NCBI GenBank assembly: GCA_903820035.1
Contig: CAIJFT010000109.1
Coordinates: 1-43,698 of the forward strand
Length of the DNA: 43,698 bases
Source: an uncultured Opitutia bacterium
GTDB taxonomy: Bacteria; Verrucomicrobiota; Verrucomicrobiia; Opitutales; Opitutaceae
Direction of reading: 5' to 3'
Shown: positions 36,215 through 43,698 of the stretch, in pieces
How positions within the stretch are numbered: position 1 is the first letter of the stretch
Layout of the letters: each line of letters begins with the position of its first letter
Position numbers and translations under genes: made by a program
The notes under the pieces: model-generated
Databases searched by the model: none
Told to the model about the DNA's origin: nothing
What the model saw: only the letters and a program-made list of their open reading frames with translations

Positions 36215-36370
36215 ATGTGCATCTACTGCAACCTCCCGCCCCTACCCTCGCAGCCGCTCTCGGCGGCGGGTCGGGCCGAGGCCGCGCAAGCGGCCGCCCG
36301 CCGCACGGCGGCGGCGAAGCGACGTTGCGTCAAGGCGACGAAAAGCGTCAGCGCCAAACGCCCTCGATAA
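36215..36370 (+). CDS. Small CxxC-containing basic protein (51 residues), tentative
   Basis: The frame starts at the ATG at 36215 and encodes MCIYCNLPP, then an alanine-rich helix and a very basic tail (KRRCVKATKSVSAKRPR). Nearly all third positions are G or C, which favours real coding, although the region is GC-rich throughout. The N-terminal C-I-Y-C could bind metal or form a disulfide, and the basic end could contact nucleic acid. The last 23 bases overlap the end of the WXXGXW lipoprotein gene on the other strand. There is no clear ribosome site. Confidence 0.4.
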   Translation: MCIYCNLPPLPSQPLSAAGRAEAAQAAARRTAAAKRRCVKATKSVSAKRPR

Positions 36371-36827
36371 AGACGTAGATCCCGTCGCGCTTTTCCCAGC
36401 GCGGCTCGACCCACCCGACGCGGGCCCGCGGCGGGCGATCCCAGTGGCCGGCAACCCAGACGTAAACGCGTCCGTCATGCCGCCAGTGGCCGGCGATCCA
36501 CACGTGCGCGGCCGAAGGACGTTCGCGTTCCACGATCACTTCGCGGCGCGGCGGCGGCGGAGCCTCGCGGATCACAATCAACGCCTGCGGCGCGCGGGCC
36601 GGCGCAGCCACCACGACTGTCGGAGGCGGCGGCGGCGCGGCGGCGCGGCGCGGCTTTTCCACCACGACACATCCGGAAACCGCGGCCAAGGCCGCGCTCA
36701 AGCCCAGCCAACGGCCCACCGCGATCCAACCGCGGCGCGAAAGTCCCGATTCCACCGATAACGACGTAGAGAGGGTAGGGTTCATGCCATTGAGACGAAC
36801 CGGAGCCGGCAGAAATTCAATCTTCAT
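36348..36827 (-). CDS. WXXGXW (YXWGXW) repeat lipoprotein
   Basis: The protein of about 159 residues has a lipobox (ALAAVSGC, Cys at 53), then a Pro/Ala-rich linker and arginine-rich stretch. It ends in WXXGXW repeats: VWIAGHWRHDGR, VWVAGHWDRPPR, and a diverged third ending in the terminal VWR. The start at 36827 has a GGAAGG ribosome site; an ATG at 36785 gives a shorter signal peptide and is a real alternative. WXXGXW-repeat proteins are common in Verrucomicrobiota and Proteobacteria and are thought to reside at the envelope, function unknown. Its 3' end overlaps a small opposite-strand frame. Confidence 0.82.
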   Translation of the reverse strand: MKIEFLPAPVRLNGMNPTLSTSLSVESGLSRRGWIAVGRWLGLSAALAAVSGCVVVEKPRRAAAPPPPPTVVVAAPARAPQALIVIREAPPPPRREVIVERERPSAAHVWIAGHWRHDGRVYVWVAGHWDRPPRARVGWVEPRWEKRDGIYVFIEGVWR

Positions 36828-36985
36828 CACGTTTCGCCCTTCCAAAGGCCAGCTCGCCCGCGAGCGCTCCGATTCCGTTTAGAAATACCAGGCGCCCGCA
36901 AGCTGGCTGGCCTACGACCGACGCCCGGCGTGGCTTCTGGGTTTGCGTCACGCGGGCCGCCGCGCTTCGTTCCGGGGCAAAAATC

Positions 36986-38374
<1,389 letters not shown>

Positions 38375-38504
38375 GCGAAAAACAAGGGTTCACGCGAAAT
38401 CGCCCAACCCCCGAAACCAAGCCCTCCGGGTTCGCGGTCTTCGCGGCTCCGCGTGAGTCCTCCGCCGGCCGTCGGCTTTCGCCTCTCCCCCACAACCTCC
38501 ACCC

Positions 38505-40136
38505 GTGACTTCACGCCCGCACCGCCTCGCCACGCTGGCGACGCTGGCCGCCCTCGCCCTTCTGGCCCTCGGCGGTTGCACCAAGCGCGAGACCGCCGTC
38601 GCCCGCGGCAATCACTCCGGCGTCCTGCACGTCGGCAACGGGGCGGAGATCCAGTCGCTCGACCCGCAGCTCGCCGGCGGCAGCGTCGACCACAACGTGC
38701 TGTCCGCGCTCTTTGAGGGCCTCGTGACGCTGGACGAAGCGACGTTCCAACCGCGGCCCGGCGCGGCGGAACGCTGGGACGTTTCGCCCGACGGCCTCGT
38801 CTTCACGTTTCACTTTCGCCCCGACGGCAAGTGGTCCAACGGCGATCCCCTCACCGCGCGCGACTTCTACTATAGCTTTCGCCGTGCGCTGACGCCGGCC
38901 TTCGGCTCGGAGTACAAGGACGCCCTCTATCCGGTGAAGAACGCGGAGCCGTTCGCCCATGGGAGGATCACGGACTTCGGCCAGGTCGGCTTCCGCGTGG
39001 TCGACGCTCTCACGCTCGAAATCACCCTGGAGCGACCGACGGCGTACTTTCTCACCGTGCTGCGCGCGAACGTCTGTTTCCCGGTGCACGCGGCGTCGGT
39101 CGAACGCGGCGGCGCGCGCTTCGACGACCGCACCGCGAAATGGACGCGCAACGGCCCGCTCGTCAGCAACGGGCCCTTCCGCCTCCGCGAGTGGAAGGAT
39201 CACCTGCACGTCGCAACGGAAAAGAATCCGTATTACTGGGACGCACCCAAGGTGCGGCTCAACGAGGTCATCTTCTACCCGAGCGAATCGACGCAGCAGC
39301 AGGAGTTGGCGTTTCGCGCCGGACAGTTGCACACGACGTGGGACGTGCCGCTGTCCAAGATTGAGGCCTACCGCAAGGACGCCCCGGCGCTGCTGCGGCT
39401 GGAACCGTACTTTGAAAGCTATTTTTTGCGCTTCAACACGAAGCATCGCTTGCTGTCCGATCCGCGGCTCCGGCGCGCCCTCGCCCTCGCCCTCGACCGC
39501 GAGTTGATCGTGAAGAATATCCTGCGCGGCGGCCAAACGGCGGCCGCCTCGCTCACGCCGCCGGGCCTCGCCGGCTATACGCCGCCGACCATGGTCACCT
39601 ATGACCTGGCCGCGGCCCGGCAGCTGTTGACCGACGCCGGCTTCCCCGGCGGCCAGGGCCTGCCACCGCTCGAGCTCGTGACCATTTCGTCGGAGATCAA
39701 CCAACGCATCGCGGAAGCGGTGCAGCAAATGTGGCGGCGCGACCTCGGCATCGAGGTCCAGATCATGCAGAAGGAATTCAAGGTGCTGCTCGATGCCTTC
39801 GACACCCTCGACTACACGATCGCGCGCGGCCGCTGGATCGCGGAGTACCCGGACCCGATGACGTATCTGACGATTTTCACGACCGGCAACGGCGTGAACG
39901 GCACCGGCTTCGCCGACCCCGCCTACGACGGCCTCGTCGCCGCGGCCGCCCGCGAAACCTCCGCCGGCACGCGCCTCGCCGGACTACAAAAGGCCGAACG
40001 TTACCTCATGGAGCAGATGCCGGTGGCGCCGATTTACTGGGGCTCCCGCACGACGCTGGTCGCTGCGGCGGTGCGCGGCTGGAAAAACTCCGCCCTCGGC
40101 TTCCACAACTACAAAGACGTCTGGCTCGAGCCGTAG
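38505..40136 (+). CDS. OppA-like peptide-binding lipoprotein
   Basis: The 543-residue extracytoplasmic solute-binding protein (SBP family 5) starts at a GTG at 38505. Its signal peptide ends in a lipobox (LLALGGC), so it is membrane-anchored. Family features are LHVGNGAEIQSLDPQLAGG near the mature N terminus, DVSPDGLVFTFHFRPDGKWSNGDPLTA, and the C-terminal IAEYPDPMTYLTIF and MPVAPIYW. It delivers oligopeptides or similar ligands to an ABC importer, but no permease or ATPase gene of that type is adjacent. It therefore works with components encoded elsewhere. Peptide use fits the S9 peptidases in the same window. Confidence 0.9.
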   Translation: MTSRPHRLATLATLAALALLALGGCTKRETAVARGNHSGVLHVGNGAEIQSLDPQLAGGSVDHNVLSALFEGLVTLDEATFQPRPGAAERWDVSPDGLVFTFHFRPDGKWSNGDPLTARDFYYSFRRALTPAFGSEYKDALYPVKNAEPFAHGRITDFGQVGFRVVDALTLEITLERPTAYFLTVLRANVCFPVHAASVERGGARFDDRTAKWTRNGPLVSNGPFRLREWKDHLHVATEKNPYYWDAPKVRLNEVIFYPSESTQQQELAFRAGQLHTTWDVPLSKIEAYRKDAPALLRLEPYFESYFLRFNTKHRLLSDPRLRRALALALDRELIVKNILRGGQTAAASLTPPGLAGYTPPTMVTYDLAAARQLLTDAGFPGGQGLPPLELVTISSEINQRIAEAVQQMWRRDLGIEVQIMQKEFKVLLDAFDTLDYTIARGRWIAEYPDPMTYLTIFTTGNGVNGTGFADPAYDGLVAAAARETSAGTRLAGLQKAERYLMEQMPVAPIYWGSRTTLVAAAVRGWKNSALGFHNYKDVWLEP

Positions 40137-40176
40137 GCGAGCACACCGACGCGCACCTCACGTGCGCCCGATCCCC

Positions 40177-40257
40177 AGCGAAAACGTGGTCCTCAGACGC
40201 GACCACGTTTTCACCTCTGGCTCAAACGCGGCTACAGAAATCCTGGAACGGCTTTAG
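40177..40257. repeat. 72-nt hairpin-plus-tail repeat, copy 2
   Basis: The arms GAAAACGTGGTC (40180-40191) and GACCACGTTTTC (40201-40212) form a perfect 12-bp stem with a 9-nt loop. The conserved tail GGCTCAAACGCGGC, GAAATC, TGGA and TTTAG follows to 40257. It matches 23484-23555 without gaps. It sits between convergent genes, 29 bases past the stop of the sialidase-like gene. Confidence 0.75.
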
Positions 40258-40285
40258 CGCGCCTGAGGCCGCCCCGCCGCCCCGC

Positions 40286-41542
40286 TCACCACTGCAAGAA
40301 ATCGTTCGGCTTCGCCCACTGGATGCGGGCGGCGTAGACGCTGTTGTCGGCGCCCCGCGCGTTGTCGACCGGGATGATCAGCTGCGGGCTGAACGTTTGC
40401 ATCCACTCGGCCACCGTCACCCACGTTTCGTCGGGGCTGACCTCAGTCACGCCAAAATTACCCAGGCGCGCCCCGCGGTCCGGCACGAGGATGCGCTCAG
40501 TGGCACGGCGCACCGCGAGCTTGTCGAGGTCGACCTGCCCGATGAACAGCGGGGCCCGGTGGCGGATGACATGGTCGTTACTCGCCCCGCGCCGCGTGTA
40601 GACGAGAAACAATCCGTCGCGGTGCGTGACCCAGTGCGCCTGCGTATTGTAGCTGCCGAGCTCCGTGCCGTCGTCCCACCGCCACACCCGCGGCGCGTCG
40701 AAATGCAATCCGTCGGCACTCGTGGCAAGATAGGCGGTCGTGTCATTGCGCAACGTGAGGAAGTAGCGCCCGCCGAAACGCGCGAGTGACGGCTCGACCA
40801 GTCCGCGACCGCCTTTGACCGCGAGCTCGTCGCCGGCGGCGACGTAACGCAGCGTCGTGCCGTCAAAGCGGCAACGCAGGACGCGCGCCCGGTAATCCGG
40901 CTCGCCCTTCAGCTTCCCGTAGACCGGCAGGAGAATATCACCGTCGGGCAGGTCCACGCGTTGCACACTACCCGCACCGGAGTTGAACGCGGACGGACCT
41001 TCCGGGAGCACGAGGATCTGCCACGGGGTCCAGACCCGGCGCTCCGGATCGTACACCGCGTACACGGTTTGCCGCGCAGCGGTCGCGTCGACGCGGTTGT
41101 TCTTGTAGCGTACGGTGTGACCGATGCCGAGCAGCTTACCGGATTTCGCATGCCACTTCGGCCAGAAGTCGCTCGCCGCCACCACCACCCCGTCGGGCTC
41201 ATCCCGCCGACCCAGCGTATCCGTATGCTCATACGGCCCGAGCCACGAACGACCGAGGTCGTTGGAACGCATTTCGGTGAGGGCGTAGAACACGTCGCTG
41301 CCCTTCAGCCATAGTTTTTGCATGGTGAACACGACCGCAGGCGAGCGGTGCTCGCCCCGCGGTACGATGCCGGCGCGGGGATGCACCCAGCAGTAATTTC
41401 CATCGTAGCCATGGGTCAACGTGTCCAAGGTAACCTTGTACGGGACCACCCCGACTTCGACCGGAGCCCGGTCCGCGGCGCGGACGCCGGAGCCGGCCAA
41501 TAACACGGAGAGCAGGAGGACCAAGCGGGACAAGGGGTTCAT
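40286..41542 (-). CDS. Sialidase-like secreted beta-propeller protein
   Basis: The 418-residue protein has a signal peptide (1-22). Repeated blades of the sialidase/BNR superfamily follow. An exact Asp-box SNDLGRSW lies at 93-100. Further blade motifs include RGLVEPSLARFGGRYFLTLR, and YLATSADGLHFDAPRVW is a diverged box. The early aspartates and EPSLARF resemble exo-alpha-sialidase active-site strands, but the full arginine triad cannot be confirmed by eye. It probably acts on a glycan in the periplasm or outside. The next gene upstream is a heparinase II/III-type lyase on the same strand, which suggests the two degrade the same polysaccharide. True sialic acid specificity is doubtful. Confidence 0.75.
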   Translation of the reverse strand: MNPLSRLVLLLSVLLAGSGVRAADRAPVEVGVVPYKVTLDTLTHGYDGNYCWVHPRAGIVPRGEHRSPAVVFTMQKLWLKGSDVFYALTEMRSNDLGRSWLGPYEHTDTLGRRDEPDGVVVAASDFWPKWHAKSGKLLGIGHTVRYKNNRVDATAARQTVYAVYDPERRVWTPWQILVLPEGPSAFNSGAGSVQRVDLPDGDILLPVYGKLKGEPDYRARVLRCRFDGTTLRYVAAGDELAVKGGRGLVEPSLARFGGRYFLTLRNDTTAYLATSADGLHFDAPRVWRWDDGTELGSYNTQAHWVTHRDGLFLVYTRRGASNDHVIRHRAPLFIGQVDLDKLAVRRATERILVPDRGARLGNFGVTEVSPDETWVTVAEWMQTFSPQLIIPVDNARGADNSVYAARIQWAKPNDFLQW

Positions 41543-41643
41543 ACGGGGGATTTCGGGAACGGGGTAACTGCGACGAGGAAGCAGGCCGCCACCCTAATCA
41601 CGTTTTCACGCCGGGGGGAATGCCGATTACCGCCCCGCGACGC

Positions 41644-43536
41644 CTACCAACCGGCAAGCGGCACGACGACGGCGGGCGCACCCGCCACCTGGCGTGGCAG
41701 CAGTTCGACCACGATACGTTGCGCCTTGCCCGCCGGCACCTGCACTTCGAAGGCAAGCATCCGCGTGCCCCGGTTGCGGGCGTCAATCGGACTCGGCGGC
41801 GGATCCGTCGGCAAGACCTTGAGCTGGGCACCGACAGGCTCGAGCACGCGGAAGCCGAGTTCCTTGCCGGCCTGCGCCAGCGTGGCCCGGCCCGCACCGG
41901 TCAGGGTCACGTCAGCCTGCGTCACCATCGCCCAGCGCACGGACACGGCTTTGCCGGGGGCCTGCACTTCGTCCTGCACCCGCACCGACCGGTCGGCCTG
42001 CAACACGACTCCGCGCCTGGCCTGCGCGAGCTGGCCTCGGTAGATCGCGGAGAGGTCCACCACGGAGCGGCCGGTCTTGGTCACGACGATCCGGGCGTCC
42101 GCCTCCACGCGCTGCATCTGACCGTCGACCATCAGCACGTTGTGGCTGGACGTGCCGAGTCGAAACACGCGCCAACGCTCGGAAGTCTGCGCCTTGTCCC
42201 ACAGCTTGATGCCTTCCTTTTCCAGCGAGTTGTAGTCCTGCATGCCGAGGTCGTCGGCCCAGCGCAGGCCGTCGGCATCCATGACAAACGCCCCGACATC
42301 CATGTGCGCGTGGTTCAGCCCCGGCGAGCCGCCCTTGATCGCGACGAAGCTCGCATCGGCGTCCCAGCTGCTGCGGTGAAACGCCACCGGGTTCGGGCCC
42401 TGCGCCGTCCACGAAAGCGCGGCGGGCCGGACCGGCGCGGGCTGGTTCGGCGCCATCCACAGGAGCATCATCGGGGCGGTGCGCTCGCCTCCACGACGGG
42501 ACCGGCGATCGGTCGTCGGCGCGACTTTCGGCCATTCGCTCCACAAGAGGTACGGTTCGCCGCGCTGTGCAGCGAACCAGAACATCGCCGGCGCCACGCC
42601 CTGCCCCCCGCGGCCGCAGTCGGAGTAGTTGAAGTACAAGCCGGACGGACCCGTGACGTGCAGGTAATAATCCGCCGTCGCGAGAAAGCCCGGCTGACGG
42701 GTCAGCCCGAAATCCGTGCCGAGCGCCGACTGCAGGGCGGAGATGAGGATCACGTTGTAAGTCGTGCCGTAGCCCCAGTAGCCCGGACCTTCCGGATAGG
42801 CGCCATCGGGCACGTATTCGTGCATCGAGACCGGCACGGTGTTGACCGCGCGCGCAATGAGCTGCGCGGCGAGGGCCGGTTCGCTCTCGGCGACGGCGAG
42901 CGCGCCGACGGTGATGCCGCCGTTGCACACCTGATTCCAATTGTTGGTCGAACGCGTCCACGCGTTGGCCTTGAGGCTGGCCTTGAGCCCCTTCTCGACG
43001 ATGGCGTCGCGCAACAGCTTGCGGGTCGCGTCGTCCAGCTCGGAGTAGAGCCAGTCGTAGCCCACGCCCACGGCCGCGGTCATCTCGGCAACGTCGAGGA
43101 AGTGGCTGGGGTTCCAGTCGGAGAATGAGGCCACCGCCACGAGTTCGGCCCGGGCGCGGTCGGCATATTTCTTTTCGCCGGTAAGCCGCCAGGCGAGCCC
43201 GAGGTGCAGCACGCGCGACAACGCAGTGCGCGATTTATCGAGGAGCCGGCGGCCGATGAGCACGCGTTCGACCGGTTTGGTGGCCAGATCGCGATCGGCT
43301 TCGCGCCGCAGGTCGGAGCTGATCGCGGTCATCACGGGATTCGCGGCGATCGCGCGGTTGAGCTCCACCTCGGCGCCGCGCCCGAGGAAGAGCCGCGGAT
43401 GCGTGGCCGGCATGGCCTGCAGGTGCTGCGCCACCGCGGACGTCGCGAGCGCAGGCGCGACCGGCGCCGCGAAGACGGCCGAAACAAAGGCGATGCACAG
43501 GGAAAACCAGCCAACCGGGCGGACCAGGAGTTGCAT
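41644..43536 (-). CDS. Heparinase II/III-type polysaccharide lyase, secreted
   Basis: The 630-residue protein has a signal peptide (about 1-23), an alpha/alpha-toroid (about 45-370) and a C-terminal beta-sandwich (about 380-630). NNWNQVCNGG (198-207) and GAYPEGPGYWGYGTTY (245-260) carry the conserved Asn and Tyr residues of the catalytic groove. NHAHMDVGAF (408-417) is the heparinase II/III signature, with histidine and aspartate. Members cleave uronic-acid polysaccharides (heparin, alginate, ulvan and similar) by beta-elimination. Alginate or another uronate polymer is more likely than heparin in an environmental bacterium. It lies between a partial outer-membrane protein gene and the sialidase-like gene, all on one strand. 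Confidence 0.88.
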   Translation of the reverse strand: MQLLVRPVGWFSLCIAFVSAVFAAPVAPALATSAVAQHLQAMPATHPRLFLGRGAEVELNRAIAANPVMTAISSDLRREADRDLATKPVERVLIGRRLLDKSRTALSRVLHLGLAWRLTGEKKYADRARAELVAVASFSDWNPSHFLDVAEMTAAVGVGYDWLYSELDDATRKLLRDAIVEKGLKASLKANAWTRSTNNWNQVCNGGITVGALAVAESEPALAAQLIARAVNTVPVSMHEYVPDGAYPEGPGYWGYGTTYNVILISALQSALGTDFGLTRQPGFLATADYYLHVTGPSGLYFNYSDCGRGGQGVAPAMFWFAAQRGEPYLLWSEWPKVAPTTDRRSRRGGERTAPMMLLWMAPNQPAPVRPAALSWTAQGPNPVAFHRSSWDADASFVAIKGGSPGLNHAHMDVGAFVMDADGLRWADDLGMQDYNSLEKEGIKLWDKAQTSERWRVFRLGTSSHNVLMVDGQMQRVEADARIVVTKTGRSVVDLSAIYRGQLAQARRGVVLQADRSVRVQDEVQAPGKAVSVRWAMVTQADVTLTGAGRATLAQAGKELGFRVLEPVGAQLKVLPTDPPPSPIDARNRGTRMLAFEVQVPAGKAQRIVVELLPRQVAGAPAVVVPLAGW

Positions 43537-43576
43537 AGGTCGCAGATCAAGACGCCGCCGGGCCCCGCGGGCTTCA

Positions 43577-43588
43577 GCAAACGTTTCA
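43577..43588 (-). promoter_or_regulatory. LacI-type operator-like palindrome upstream of the lyase gene
   Basis: The centre AAACGTTT (43579-43586) is a perfect palindrome within GCAAACGTTTCA, 43 bases before the lyase start. LacI-family operators often have an AACGTT core with a central CG. Only one half shows the extended TGAA flank, so the assignment is weak. Confidence 0.3.
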
Positions 43589-43643
43589 GACAGTAGGTCG
43601 ACGCACCCCCGCCGGCAGCCATGCTGATAGATGGCGCACCGTC

Positions 43644-43698
43644 TTAAAAGCCAAGCGTGGCCCGCAGCAGGTGACCCGGGTTCCCGCGAAGCTCGCGA
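43644..43698 (-). CDS. C-terminal end of a probable outer-membrane barrel protein (partial)
   Basis: Seventeen residues are visible, ending GHLLRATLGF, in a frame with almost uniform G/C third positions, closed by a TAA at 43644-43646. A terminal phenylalanine preceded by alternating hydrophobic residues is the outer-membrane insertion signal seen in TonB receptors 1-3 of this window. It is upstream of the lyase gene on the same strand (107 bases), the place where a receptor for the lyase product would be expected. Too little is visible for a firm family call. Confidence 0.5.
   Translation of the reverse strand, partial: RELRGNPGHLLRATLGF

Noticed and set aside
41595-41625. CACGTTTTCAC near 41.6 kb, resembling part of the 72-nt repeat
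   Set aside because: Only about 10 bases match and neither the second stem arm nor the conserved tail is present, so it is not counted as a copy.

Overview
The window is high-GC, densely coded bacterial chromosome. Its gene content fits a member of the Opitutaceae (Verrucomicrobiota). It has four large TonB-dependent receptors with no SusD partner, a secreted Tat-type Gfo/Idh/MocA oxidoreductase, a DUF1573 protein, a WXXGXW-repeat lipoprotein, a GTP-dependent PEP carboxykinase and polysaccharide-processing enzymes. Family assignments come from motifs read in the translations; the taxonomic placement is inference. No prophage, insertion sequence, CRISPR array or rRNA was seen.

Layout: (1) 0-3.6 kb: the C-terminal end of an unknown gene, a Tat oxidoreductase, a tRNA-Leu(UAG) with a strong 3' hairpin, and a tightly overlapping trio (DUF1573 protein, membrane-anchored rhodanese, MauE/DoxX-like protein) that looks like an envelope thiol/redox operon. 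(2) 3.6-17.8 kb: three TonB-dependent receptors and two paralogous secreted S9 prolyl-oligopeptidase-type peptidases, plus a MOSC protein. This block suggests uptake and hydrolysis of peptides. (3) 18-20.3 kb: XdhC and a MocA-like nucleotidyltransferase (molybdenum hydroxylase maturation) convergent with purE. (4) 20.4-23.3 kb: an ECF sigma factor, a two-TM protein and an unusual bactofilin-like/membrane/RDD fusion in one operon. (5) 23.6-31.7 kb: a secreted unknown, pckG, a 58-residue membrane protein, a fourth TonB receptor and a DctA dicarboxylate carrier. (6) 31.8-36.8 kb: a CDF metal exporter, a tandem-ACT protein, a DUF3299 protein with an FtsX/MacB-type ABC transporter, a small CxxC protein and a WXXGXW lipoprotein. 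(7) 37-40.1 kb: asnS and an OppA-like lipoprotein. (8) 40.3-43.7 kb: a sialidase-like protein, a heparinase II/III-type lyase and the C-terminal end of a probable outer-membrane barrel protein, which resembles a small polysaccharide-degradation locus.

Two dispersed intergenic repeat families stand out. One is a composite double-hairpin element: three copies with a fixed 49-50 nt offset between hairpins, plus one half copy. The other is a 72-nt hairpin-plus-tail element present twice. Intrinsic terminators with a GC hairpin followed by a U run lie at the 3' ends of three of the four receptor genes. Many starts lack a clear Shine-Dalgarno sequence, so several start choices rest on signal peptides and domain boundaries.
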